Shown in pieces: positions 24,975 through 34,131 of a DNA stretch of 64,000 nt. Numbering within the stretch: position 1 is the stretch's first letter; each line of letters opens with the position of its first letter. Both the position numbers and the translations under genes were made by a program. The notes beneath the pieces were generated by a model. That model was not told the DNA's origin, made no database searches, and saw only the letters and a list, made by a program, of their open reading frames with translations. Source of the stretch: Maribacter algarum (ex Lu et al. 2025) (nom. illeg.) (GTDB lineage: Bacteria > Bacteroidota > Bacteroidia > Flavobacteriales > Flavobacteriaceae); the NCBI GenBank assembly GCA_947495915.1, contig CANMAW010000003.1, positions 124,001 to 188,000 of the forward strand, written 5' to 3'.

Positions 24975-26834
24975 TCAAGGTGTGAATGTTGCTAATCTTG
25001 ATAAGTAGTATAATGCTACGGTTATTGTCAAATTATGTACACCATGAAAAAATATACCCGTAAGTAATCCACCACTTTTTTTCACCCAATACCCTGTTAC
25101 CATAGCGAATATGAAAAAGAAAGGAAATAGACTTAAATTATCATGGACCAAAGCAAACAATATGGCCTGAATAATGTTTGCCCCATTAAAGCCTATATAT
25201 TTTTCTACCGAACCGAGAATCACACCTCTAAAAATAATCTCCTCATAAATAGGAACAATTACCGCAACTAATAATGCAGTAATAAAAAAGCCGTTTTGAG
25301 ATATTACCGCAAGAATTTCTTCCTGTACCGTTAAAAATATGCTTGGGTCAATTACAGGAGTTTCTATTTCCACAAAGAGACCTAGAAGCTTAATGATAAT
25401 TCTATTAAAGACCACAAAAAGAATACTCAAACCAATCATTTGACGAATACTCAAATTGCTTTTAAATACATCTCTAATACCTTTATTTCGAATTACAAAC
25501 AAGGTGGAGATAGCCATTAATCCCACAAAAACAATCATACTATTTGCAATTGTTTTTTGATCAATGGTTTCTTCTACATAAGAATTACCCAAATCAAAAT
25601 AGTAGTTTAGAGTTGTTTCGTATTCAAATACAAAAATGACTACCATCTGAACCAGCAAATAAAAGAAACTAACCAACCAAAAGTGCGATATTCCCCAACT
25701 GAGATGTACTTTTTGATGAATTTTAAGGCTCTTTTTCTTTAACAGCTCTCCTAACCCATAAATGGGCAGAACCCACAAGTATGGCACTATAAAAAGAGCT
25801 AACACCAAAATCAAAAGTAATAGCAAGTGCATAAACTCGGTAAAACTCCACGGCAGCAATGGATTCTTCACTGCAATTTTCAATCTTTTAACTCCGAAAA
25901 AATCATCGTAGCTACTCTCCTTTTGTAAACTTCGGTACGTTACTAAAGCAATATTACTATCAGAATGCTCTAAATCAAATTTAAATAGTGCTTGTTTAGC
26001 ATTTAACTTACCCCATTCTTTAATAGTGTCTTTTACTAAAAATATTCGTGCGGTGGTATAATCTTCTAACCCAAGCATAGCTTGAGCCATTTCTTCATTA
26101 TCGATATATGTAGAGTCACGGCCTCTAATTACATCAAATAAATGCAAGGCTTGCTCCGGTTCTTCTAGTTTCAACAATAAGGTTGCCTTTTGGTTCATTT
26201 TCCACAAATTGGTGTCTTTTTCCAATTTCGGCAATAGGGTATTCTTCGCAAGTTCAACCCTTCCTTGCGATTCGTAGATCGTTGCGATATCTAATGAAAG
26301 GTCTAAAGAATCATTAAGTTGCTGTGCCTTTTTATAATATCTTAAAGCTTGCCAATGCTCCTCACTGTAATAATCACCCATCAATTCATAAATGGTAGCC
26401 TTCTCATCACTAAGCCAACGACTGTCATCTGTATCTATAAGTTTGATTGCGTTTTCAAGCACCTCTAATTGAGACTCCCCATAGCTATTTAAGGCCTGAT
26501 AGAGCAGTACTTTGGCGTTATTGGGGTATATTGCCACTAAAGCCTCTAAACACTGGTCTGTTTCTTCCCATTTGAGATTATAATCTTCATATTCATCGTA
26601 ATATGAATTACCGATAAACTTGCAACGTTCCACCTGCGCTACAACATTCGCTGGATGTTCAGCTATATAGGCGTCATATTTTGCAACAATTTCGTCAAAA
26701 TTCTGATCTTTAGCATTGGTAAGCTGCTTCACATAAAATTCATGACTATCGGCACTACCAAAATCAACAGTCTGTTGAGCAAATAGACTGAAACATAAGA
26801 AAAAAGAAAGTAAACAGAAGTAAAGTTTGGTCAT
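24975..26834 (-). CDS. TPR-CPBP intramembrane protease fusion
   Basis: A 619-residue protein. A signal peptide (FLCFSLFAQ) leads to a TPR-like solenoid (about 30-310), then a membrane domain of about eight segments ending in a CPBP (Abi/CAAX) protease module: Glu531-Glu532-x3-Arg536 (EEIIFRG), His564 in the second motif and His597/His600 (FFHGVHN). The membrane enzyme probably cleaves or binds a substrate presented by the exported TPR region. Fusion of a large solenoid to CPBP is less common than the bare protease. Substrate unknown. Confidence 0.85.
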   Translation of the reverse strand: MTKLYFCLLSFFLCFSLFAQQTVDFGSADSHEFYVKQLTNAKDQNFDEIVAKYDAYIAEHPANVVAQVERCKFIGNSYYDEYEDYNLKWEETDQCLEALVAIYPNNAKVLLYQALNSYGESQLEVLENAIKLIDTDDSRWLSDEKATIYELMGDYYSEEHWQALRYYKKAQQLNDSLDLSLDIATIYESQGRVELAKNTLLPKLEKDTNLWKMNQKATLLLKLEEPEQALHLFDVIRGRDSTYIDNEEMAQAMLGLEDYTTARIFLVKDTIKEWGKLNAKQALFKFDLEHSDSNIALVTYRSLQKESSYDDFFGVKRLKIAVKNPLLPWSFTEFMHLLLLLILVLALFIVPYLWVLPIYGLGELLKKKSLKIHQKVHLSWGISHFWLVSFFYLLVQMVVIFVFEYETTLNYYFDLGNSYVEETIDQKTIANSMIVFVGLMAISTLFVIRNKGIRDVFKSNLSIRQMIGLSILFVVFNRIIIKLLGLFVEIETPVIDPSIFLTVQEEILAVISQNGFFITALLVAVIVPIYEEIIFRGVILGSVEKYIGFNGANIIQAILFALVHDNLSLFPFFFIFAMVTGYWVKKSGGLLTGIFFHGVHNLTITVALYYLSRLATFTP

Positions 26835-26948
26835 TGAGATACTACATAAATTGCAGATATCTAACGATTAAAAACAATTGATAGTACAATTGCATTCTGA
26901 AACATGAAACAAATGGGCACTTCGGGGTTACCCATAATAGCTCATATG

Positions 26949-28256
26949 CTATTTAACATCATCATAGTTATCATCCCAATTTTTAGGACTAGGGTCACCT
27001 AACTTGTCTGCTGATTTGGCTACCAACATAGAAACAGAGGCGTCACCAGTAACGTTTATGACTGTTCTACACATATCTAGAGGCCTGTCGACCGCAAAAA
27101 TTAGCGCAAGACCGGCTTCGGGTATACCCGCATATCCTAAAACACCAACCAACATTACCATACCAGCACCTGGTACAGCCGCAGAACCAATAGAAGCTAG
27201 TGTTGCTGTTGCTATTATTCCCAATTGGGTACCAAAAGATAGATCTATACCAAAAGCCTGAGCAATAAAAACTGCTGCCACTGCTTGGTACAGACTAGTT
27301 CCATCCATATTTATTGTGGCGCCAATAGGAAGCACAAAACTAGAGACTTCTTCTTCTACCCCTAAATGCTCGGTTACACGTTCCATAGTCACTGGTAGTG
27401 TAGCAGCACTAGAACTCGTTGAAAATGCCAAAAGTTGCGCTGGTGCAATTCCGTTCATAAAAAATTTAGGTGATTTACCCGTAAAACCTTTGACTAAAGC
27501 TATATAAAAAACAACCATTAGCGCTAATCCTAAAATCACACAAAATGCATACATTCCTAAAGCTGCAAACAGATCAGTACTTGGCGCTTCAACAACCAAG
27601 GCGGCCATTAAGGCAAAAACCCCATAAGGAGCTGAAAGCATTATTAGATCGACCATTTTTAATATCACTTCATTAAAGCCATCAAAAAACTTTTTAACGG
27701 TCGCTCCTTTTTCTTCTGGAATCAAAATTAATGCAATTCCAAAAAATACCGCAAAAAAGATAACCTGTAACATATTACGGTTGCTTGAAGCGGCACTAAA
27801 AATATTACTAGGCACTAAATCTTCTAAGGCTTGTAACGGTCCTGCATCTTGTTGCTTCTTCGCATCTTGTCGTTTCATTTCAGCGTCGCCACCATAAGCT
27901 TCTATCAATTCTGTACGCGTATCTTCATTAATGGAACCTCCAGGTTTTACGAGACTAACTACTGTTAATCCGATAGAAACCGCCACCACTGTGGTTATAA
28001 TATATGTGGAAATTGTTCGTAACCCCATTTTTGATAAGCTAGAGATATCACGAAGATCAGACACTCCTTTTATCAAAGCTGCCAAAATAAGAGGAATTGC
28101 AATAAGCTTCAGGGAGTTAATAAAAATGGTTCCAAATGGTTTGATCCAATCACTAATAAATTGTGGACCCCAGTTGAATTGAACCATACCAAGGGCAAAT
28201 AAAATACCCAGTAACATTCCTATAAGAATTTGCCAATGCAATTCAAGTTTCTTCAT
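26949..28256 (-). CDS. Dicarboxylate/amino acid:cation symporter (DAACS family)
   Basis: A 435-residue transporter with the DAACS/glutamate-transporter fold: about eight membrane segments, the serine-rich hairpin AFSTSSSAATLPVTMERV, the INMDGTSLYQAVA motif and a C-terminal DRPLDMCRTVINVTGD that contributes substrate binding. The Asp/Arg pattern in DRPLDMCRT suggests an acidic substrate such as glutamate, aspartate or C4-dicarboxylate with Na+ or H+. It lies 66 bases downstream of aroC on the same strand. Confidence 0.9.
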   Translation of the reverse strand: MKKLELHWQILIGMLLGILFALGMVQFNWGPQFISDWIKPFGTIFINSLKLIAIPLILAALIKGVSDLRDISSLSKMGLRTISTYIITTVVAVSIGLTVVSLVKPGGSINEDTRTELIEAYGGDAEMKRQDAKKQQDAGPLQALEDLVPSNIFSAASSNRNMLQVIFFAVFFGIALILIPEEKGATVKKFFDGFNEVILKMVDLIMLSAPYGVFALMAALVVEAPSTDLFAALGMYAFCVILGLALMVVFYIALVKGFTGKSPKFFMNGIAPAQLLAFSTSSSAATLPVTMERVTEHLGVEEEVSSFVLPIGATINMDGTSLYQAVAAVFIAQAFGIDLSFGTQLGIIATATLASIGSAAVPGAGMVMLVGVLGYAGIPEAGLALIFAVDRPLDMCRTVINVTGDASVSMLVAKSADKLGDPSPKNWDDNYDDVK

Positions 28257-28322
28257 ACCTAGCGTTAGTTTAGGTCAGTAAGATACTATAATGCTTGGAA
28301 AACTTCCAAAAAAAATAAAACG

Positions 28323-29387
28323 CTATAATTTGATTGTGCGATTAAGCAAAGTATAATCTGCTAATACTAAGGCAGTCATGGCCTCAACAATAGGAACTGC
28401 TCTTGGCACAACACATGGGTCGTGGCGCCCTTTACCTTTGGTTTGAACCAATTCACCTTGTTTATTGATGGTTTCATAAGGCTGAATAACGGTAGCTACA
28501 GGTTTAAAAGCTACATTGAAGTAAATATCCATTCCATTACTAATACCGCCTTGTATACCTCCACTGTAGTTGGTTTTAGTAGTGCCATCGGTATTAAACT
28601 GATCATTGTGAGCACTACCCTTCATGGTCACGCCTTCAAATCCGCTTCCGTATTCAAAACCTTTTACGGCATTAATCGAAAGCATTGCCTTACCTAACTC
28701 TGCATGCAATTTATCAAAGACTGGTTCGCCTAATCCTATGGGCACGTTTTTAGCCACACAGGTGATAATTCCACCTATGGTATCTCCTTCTTTGCGAACC
28801 TCCTTGATATATTCTTCCATTTTTGCTGCCATTTCAGTATCAGGACATCGAACAGCATTAGATTCGGTTAAAGACAAATCTAACTCTTGATAGTTTTTAT
28901 CAAGTTTCATGGTCCCTACTTGCGATACGAAAGCATTGATAGTAATCTCTGGCAACATCTGCTTTGCAATGGCACCTGCCACTACTCTACTTGCAGTTTC
29001 ACGCGCTGAACTTCGACCACCACCTCTATAATCGCGAAAACCATACTTTTGATCATAAACATAATCAGCGTGCGATGGACGATAAGAATCTTTTATATGT
29101 GAATAATCATGAGATTTCTGATTAGTATTATGAATTGCAAAGCCTATTGGTGTTCCTGTAGTTACCCCTTCGAATACTCCGGAGTAAAAAACTACTGTGT
29201 CAGGCTCTTTACGTTGCGTAACTATTGCAGATTGCCCAGGTTTTCTTCGATCTAGCTCATTCTGAATAGCCTTAAGATCAAGGGTTACACCAGACGGACA
29301 TCCATCTAAAACCCCTCCAATTGCTACTCCGTGTGACTCCCCAAATGTTGTTAATTTAAATAGATTACCAAATGTATTACCTGCCAT
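28323..29387 (-). CDS. aroC: Chorismate synthase
   Basis: A 354-residue enzyme with all the usual AroC blocks: an N-terminal [32 protein letters not shown] near 48-64, [17 protein letters not shown] near 121-137, and the C-terminal [18 protein letters not shown]. It makes chorismate from EPSP with reduced FMN, the last step of the shikimate pathway. Its length is normal and no key segment is missing. A -7 element sits 47 bases upstream. Confidence 0.95.
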   Translation of the reverse strand: MAGNTFGNLFKLTTFGESHGVAIGGVLDGCPSGVTLDLKAIQNELDRRKPGQSAIVTQRKEPDTVVFYSGVFEGVTTGTPIGFAIHNTNQKSHDYSHIKDSYRPSHADYVYDQKYGFRDYRGGGRSSARETASRVVAGAIAKQMLPEITINAFVSQVGTMKLDKNYQELDLSLTESNAVRCPDTEMAAKMEEYIKEVRKEGDTIGGIITCVAKNVPIGLGEPVFDKLHAELGKAMLSINAVKGFEYGSGFEGVTMKGSAHNDQFNTDGTTKTNYSGGIQGGISNGMDIYFNVAFKPVATVIQPYETINKQGELVQTKGKGRHDPCVVPRAVPIVEAMTALVLADYTLLNRTIKL

Positions 29388-29434
29388 CGAAATAAGTGTT
29401 AATAATTCTCAAAGCCTATAAGATTTGAGAACCT

Positions 29435-29442
29435 CAAAGGTA
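29435..29442 (-). promoter_or_regulatory. Bacteroidota -7 element for aroC
   Basis: CAAAGGTA on the plus strand reads TACCTTTG on the minus strand, an exact TAnnTTTG match 47 bases upstream of the aroC start. Confidence 0.55.
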
Positions 29443-29597
29443 AATCTTAAAACCTTCTTACCAAAACTAAGGTAAAGCTATAACCAACTTTATAACAAGC
29501 CAGTTAAAAATTATTTAATGTGAAACATACAAATTGTTTACCTGAATTTCATGATTAGTTTATACTGGTTGGTTTAATTTGTAAGAAAGTTAATCCC

Positions 29598-30518
29598 TTG
29601 AAGAAAAGAAAACTTGAAGTTGTGGTAATTTCTGATGTTCATCTGGGCACCTTAGCTTGTCATGCCGAAGAATTACTCACCTATTTATATAGTATTGCTC
29701 CAAAAAAGTTAGTGCTCAATGGCAATATTGTTGATTTGCGACAATCGAAAACGCCATATTTTCCTTCTACCCACATGAAAATACTTCGTAAAATAATGGG
29801 AATGGCATCTAAAGGAACTGAAGTATACTATATAACCGGTGATCATGATGAGCGATTACGAAAACTACATAAAACATCAATGGGCAACCTTCATGTTGTA
29901 GACGAATTAGTTCTTGAATTGGATGGAAAAAAAACATGGTTTGTGCATGGAGATATATTTAATTTTCCTGAAAAATACATCACAATACTTTTTAAACTAG
30001 GAGATTTCGGATACCAATTACTGAGGTCATTACACAGATTAGGCAAATGGATTACCAAAAAAATGAGGTATCAACCGAATTCATTATCATCAAAAAACCT
30101 ACAAGCCATCATCAAACGAACAACTAATTTTGAGCGGTCTGCAACCAAAATAACTGTTGAAAAAGATTATGAATTCGTGGTTTGCGGACAAACACATCAA
30201 CCGAAAAAGGAAAATTTTCATACTAAACATGGAAAATGCACCTATCTAAATTCTGGAGATTGGGTAGAAAATCTTACAGCATTAGAATATTCTCTGAAGC
30301 GTTGGAAACTATACCGATTCAAGCAAGATAAACTTTCCCCATTTTATCTTGATGAAGACCTCAAAGAAATGGATATTCACGAGTTGGTTGCAACCATTAC
30401 CGAAAAAAGGGAACAAGAAATACAACAAGACGAAGAATCAAAAAAGAAAGCTGATTATTTAAATCGAAAAAACAATAAAAAAGGTGGCAAAGCCCCTTTA
30501 AATGAGGGCCTTCTTTAA
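29598..30518 (+). CDS. LpxH-like metallophosphoesterase with altered metal motifs
   Basis: A 306-residue calcineurin-like phosphoesterase close to the UDP-2,3-diacylglucosamine diphosphatase group. Metal motifs are SDVH (Asp13, His15), NGNIVD (Asn43 where GD-x-x-D normally has Asp), TGDHDE (Asp82 where GNHD normally has Asn), FVHGD and CGQTHQ. So Asp and Asn are exchanged between motifs II and III. Translation starts at TTG 29598; no in-frame ATG occurs before motif I. The last 21 bases overlap the convergent FAD oxidase gene. The role in lipid A synthesis is uncertain. Confidence 0.8.
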   Translation: MKKRKLEVVVISDVHLGTLACHAEELLTYLYSIAPKKLVLNGNIVDLRQSKTPYFPSTHMKILRKIMGMASKGTEVYYITGDHDERLRKLHKTSMGNLHVVDELVLELDGKKTWFVHGDIFNFPEKYITILFKLGDFGYQLLRSLHRLGKWITKKMRYQPNSLSSKNLQAIIKRTTNFERSATKITVEKDYEFVVCGQTHQPKKENFHTKHGKCTYLNSGDWVENLTALEYSLKRWKLYRFKQDKLSPFYLDEDLKEMDIHELVATITEKREQEIQQDEESKKKADYLNRKNNKKGGKAPLNEGLL

Positions 30519-33407
30519 TATACTAATAGGATGTTGCGCCTGTCGTTTAGTACCGTCATAAATTTGATGCCTACAACTTGTTCCGTTAGCAGCAATTACA
30601 ACGTCTTCAGGCGTTTTTTTTATGGAAGGAAATAGCTTTAAATTCCCCACCTGCATACTCACATCATAGTGTTCTTGCTCATAACCAAAGGATCCAGCCA
30701 TACCGCAACAACCCGAACTTATAATCGAAACCTTATAATTCTCAGGCACATTAAGCATATCAAAAGTAACTTTTTGGTTACTTAAAGCTTTTTGATGGCA
30801 ATGCCCATGAATCTTTATTGTTTTAGATTCCTTAGTAAATTGTTCTTTTGAAATTTTATTCGCTTGAATTTCATTAGCAATAAACTCTTCTATCAAAAAA
30901 GAGTTACTTGCAATCATTTGTGCACTAACCTTGTCTTCAGAAAGTCTTTTATATTCATCTCTAAAAGTTAAAACTGCAGAAGGTTCTAAACCAATAACCG
31001 GAATTCCATTTTCTGCAAACACTCTCAATTTCGGAATATTTTCCTCTGCTAATTTTTTTGCTTGCTTTAGAAAACCTTTTGACAAATATGTTCGCCCACT
31101 TTCGGCATAAAAAAGAGAAACATCATACCCTAACTGAATCAAAACATCAATAGCATCTTTACCTAGTTCGATATCGAGATACCTCGTGAATTCATCGATA
31201 TACAAAACTACTTTTTTATTTTTATTAAAATGCACTATATCAGTGCCTTGCAAGTACTTATCAAAATTAAAGCTATATACCTTTGGCAAGCTTCTTTCCT
31301 TCGCAACACCAGATGTTTTTTTTATAAAACCACTAAAGAATTTAGAGTCATAAACTCCATTCGTAATTGACGAAAACTTACTTCCTAGCTTATTTAATTT
31401 TGTATTATGAGCAAATAGCTTACTGCGTAAAGAATAACCATTCACCTCTTGATATTGATACAAAAATTCAGATTTCAATGTAGCCACATCTACATTACTA
31501 GGACACTCGCTTGCGCAGGCCTTACAGCTCAAACATAAATCAAAAACCTCTTTCAATTCCTTCTGATCAAAGCGGTTTGTATTTGAACTGGTAGTCAAAA
31601 ACTCACGCAAAGCATTAGCCCTGCCTCGTGTAGTATGTTTTTCATCGCGAGTAGCATGAAAACTCGGGCACATCGCACCAGACATGTTTTCTGTTTTTCT
31701 ACAGTCACCACTTCCATTGCACTTTTCCGCCGCTTTTAGTATACCTTGGCTATCAGAAAAATCCATCAAAGTGATTACTTCTGGCTCTTTGCGATCCACC
31801 TCGTATCGAAATGACTCATCCATGGGATATGGATTCACAATCTTACCCGGGTTAAAAATATTATAAGGATCGAAATAGGTTTTAACACGTTTCAGCAACT
31901 CATAATTTTTATCACCAATCATTAAGGGTATAAATTCCGCACGAACAATTCCATCGCCGTGCTCACCACTAAAAGACCCTTGATACTTTTTAGTCAGTTT
32001 CGCTACATCTGTAGTAATATCTCTAAACAAGGCCACATCATGCCCCTTCTTCAAATTAAGAATTGGCCTCAAATGCAATTCACCTGCACCAGCATGAGCG
32101 TAGTAGACCGCATCTTGACCGTAATGCTTCATGATGGTGGTAAATTCACCTATAAAGTCTTTCAAATCTTCTAGTGCTACCGCAGTATCTTCAATGCAAG
32201 CCACCGCTTTCTTATCACCTACCATGTTTCCAAGTAGCCCTAAACCAGCTTTACGCAAGGCCAATGCCTTACCAATATCTGCACCGTACAATACGGGGCT
32301 AGCATAACTCAATCCAGATTGTTTAATAGTAGTCGACAGCGCTTGCAGCTGTTTTTCTAATTCATTTTCAGAATCTGCTTTCACTTCAAGCATTAACAAA
32401 CCTGCAGGGTCACCATCAACAAAAAACCTGTTCTTTAATTGTTCTCGATTATTTTTGGTGCAATCTAAAATCACCTTATCCATCATTTCACAGGTGTGCA
32501 ACGAATGATTCATCGCCTGAACAACATCACTTAAACAATCTTCAAGCGTTTTATAATGCGTTACCATCATAGCAGAATACTGCGGCGGTAAATCATCAAG
32601 CTGTAGTGTAATTTCAGTGGTAAAAGCCAGAGTTCCTTCACTTCCAGCTAAAAGATTACATAGATTAATGTCTGACTTCTTTTCCCCGTAAACGTTATTA
32701 TTTAACAACTCATCAACGGCGTACCCTGTATTTCTTCTGTGTATACTATCCTTTGGAAATTCTTTGAAAATTTCTCTCTGTATATCTTTGTTTGACAACT
32801 CTTTATCAAGACTTCTATAAAGTGATCCTTCAGCTGTATTCTCATATCGTTTTACTTCATACTCCTTGGGAGTTAAGGCCTCAAAAACTACTTCACTACC
32901 ATCATACAAAATAGTCTTTAGTGATACCAATTTATCACGAGTTACCCCATATTGTATTGAAGTAATACCTGAAGAATTATTACCAACCATACCGCCAATG
33001 GTACATCTATTTGAAGTAGAAGTATTTGGGCCAAAAAACAACCCAAAAGGTTTTAGATACAGATTTAACTCATCTCTAATAATACCTGGTTGCACCGTAA
33101 TTTGTTTCTTCTCTTTATCAAAAGATAAAATCTCAGTAAAATATTTACTAATATCTACTACAATACCTTCTCCAACACATTGACCAGCAAGTGAGGTGCC
33201 AGCTGCACGAGGTATTAACCCAATTTGTTGCTCCGTAGCAAACGCAACCAAACGCTTTAGGTCATTTACTGTCTTCGGAATTGCAACCGCAGATGGTATT
33301 TTGCGATACACCGAAGCATCAGTAGCATATAATGTTTTACTTAGCGCATCAATTCTTAATTCTCCTTCTAGGCTATTTTCTAGGTCTTTTAGTAAATTTT
33401 TATCCAA
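30498..33407 (-). CDS. FAD-linked oxidase with Fe-S and CCG domains (D-lactate/2-hydroxyacid dehydrogenase-like)
   Basis: A 969-residue multi-domain protein. Order: PCMH-type FAD-binding domain (about 30-270, with PRAAGTSLAGQC), FAD-oxidase C-terminal domain (about 290-540, HAGAGELHLRP and FSGEHGDGIVRAEF), two 4Fe-4S motifs (CNGSGDCR...CPS and CLSCKACASECPSNVD), and a heterodisulfide-reductase-type CCG region (HGHCHQKAL, SGCCGMAGSFGYE). This is the YdiJ-type layout, likely oxidising a 2-hydroxyacid and passing electrons to quinone. The gene is monocistronic with its own -7 element. Confidence 0.88.
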   Translation of the reverse strand: MDKNLLKDLENSLEGELRIDALSKTLYATDASVYRKIPSAVAIPKTVNDLKRLVAFATEQQIGLIPRAAGTSLAGQCVGEGIVVDISKYFTEILSFDKEKKQITVQPGIIRDELNLYLKPFGLFFGPNTSTSNRCTIGGMVGNNSSGITSIQYGVTRDKLVSLKTILYDGSEVVFEALTPKEYEVKRYENTAEGSLYRSLDKELSNKDIQREIFKEFPKDSIHRRNTGYAVDELLNNNVYGEKKSDINLCNLLAGSEGTLAFTTEITLQLDDLPPQYSAMMVTHYKTLEDCLSDVVQAMNHSLHTCEMMDKVILDCTKNNREQLKNRFFVDGDPAGLLMLEVKADSENELEKQLQALSTTIKQSGLSYASPVLYGADIGKALALRKAGLGLLGNMVGDKKAVACIEDTAVALEDLKDFIGEFTTIMKHYGQDAVYYAHAGAGELHLRPILNLKKGHDVALFRDITTDVAKLTKKYQGSFSGEHGDGIVRAEFIPLMIGDKNYELLKRVKTYFDPYNIFNPGKIVNPYPMDESFRYEVDRKEPEVITLMDFSDSQGILKAAEKCNGSGDCRKTENMSGAMCPSFHATRDEKHTTRGRANALREFLTTSSNTNRFDQKELKEVFDLCLSCKACASECPSNVDVATLKSEFLYQYQEVNGYSLRSKLFAHNTKLNKLGSKFSSITNGVYDSKFFSGFIKKTSGVAKERSLPKVYSFNFDKYLQGTDIVHFNKNKKVVLYIDEFTRYLDIELGKDAIDVLIQLGYDVSLFYAESGRTYLSKGFLKQAKKLAEENIPKLRVFAENGIPVIGLEPSAVLTFRDEYKRLSEDKVSAQMIASNSFLIEEFIANEIQANKISKEQFTKESKTIKIHGHCHQKALSNQKVTFDMLNVPENYKVSIISSGCCGMAGSFGYEQEHYDVSMQVGNLKLFPSIKKTPEDVVIAANGTSCRHQIYDGTKRQAQHPISILKKALI

Positions 33408-33452
33408 TTCGGAACAATTTTTGGGTAATAAACAAAGTTTCTATGAATAGAA

Positions 33453-33460
33453 CAAAGATA
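33453..33460 (-). promoter_or_regulatory. Bacteroidota -7 element for the FAD/Fe-S oxidase gene
   Basis: CAAAGATA on the plus strand reads TATCTTTG on the minus strand, an exact TAnnTTTG match 45 bases upstream of the start at 33407. Confidence 0.55.
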
Positions 33461-33503
33461 TGAAGTGCCCTTTTGTAAAGTGCAATTAAAGCATAAAGAA
33501 CCT

Positions 33504-34022
33504 ATGAAAATCACAAATTTTATTTTTTTTACTTTATTTCTATTGTCAATTTCTTTAAGTGCTCAACAATTTTCAAATCAAACTATTGGACTAAGATTAG
33601 GAGATAGTGACGGTTTTGGAGCCGAAATTTCTTATCAAAAAGCAATTGGCAGGTATACGAGAGCAGAGTTAAACCTTGGTTATAGAGACAGTAGAGAATA
33701 TGACGGCGTAAAAGCAGTGTTGATGTTTCAATGGTTAGGTAATATTGGTGGAGGGTTGAACTGGTATTATGGATTTGGTGGTGGTGCCGGAAGTGCCAAA
33801 TTTGAACCAAGACCAAGTGCTAATAACCCAAACGTTGCAATTCAGCCTGATGGCGGATTGTTTGTTCTTGCTGCCGGAGACTTGGGTTTAGAGTATGACT
33901 TTGATAATTTACCTCTACTAATTTCATTCGATATACGTCCAGAAATTGGACTTTTAGGTTACGGAGATTTTGATGAAAACTTTTACTTTGATTTCGGACT
34001 CGGAATTCGATATCAATTTTAA
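33504..34022 (+). CDS. Small outer-membrane beta-barrel-like protein
   Basis: From the ATG at 33504 the product is 172 residues: signal peptide (KITNFIFFTLFLLSISLSAQ), then alternating polar/hydrophobic strands rich in Gly and aromatic residues (RAELNLGYRDS, GGGLNWYYGFGGG, FYFDFGLGIRYQF). The C-terminal Phe and strand pattern point to an eight-stranded outer-membrane barrel. Earlier in-frame codons are rejected because they would precede the signal peptide. Function unknown. A terminator follows after about 20 bases. Confidence 0.75.
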   Translation: MKITNFIFFTLFLLSISLSAQQFSNQTIGLRLGDSDGFGAEISYQKAIGRYTRAELNLGYRDSREYDGVKAVLMFQWLGNIGGGLNWYYGFGGGAGSAKFEPRPSANNPNVAIQPDGGLFVLAAGDLGLEYDFDNLPLLISFDIRPEIGLLGYGDFDENFYFDFGLGIRYQF

Positions 34023-34041
34023 ATATAACCTTCTATAAATT

Positions 34042-34075
34042 AAAGCCTTTAACTACTTATGTTAAGGGCTTTTTT
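34042..34075 (+). terminator. Rho-independent terminator after the beta-barrel gene
   Basis: An inverted repeat of 12 bases, AAAGCCTTTAAC with GTTAAGGGCTTT (one U-G pair), 7-base loop and T run to 34075, starting 20 bases after the stop codon. Confidence 0.75.
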
Positions 34076-34092
34076 AATCTTTTATATATAAG

Positions 34093-34100
34093 TACATTTG
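34093..34100 (+). promoter_or_regulatory. Bacteroidota -7 element for the TlpA/DUF4369 gene
   Basis: TACATTTG matches TAnnTTTG exactly and lies 31 bases before the ATG at 34132, just after the preceding terminator. Confidence 0.6.
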
Positions 34101-34131
34101 CGTTAGCTAAATAAATAATAAATAGCAGCTA

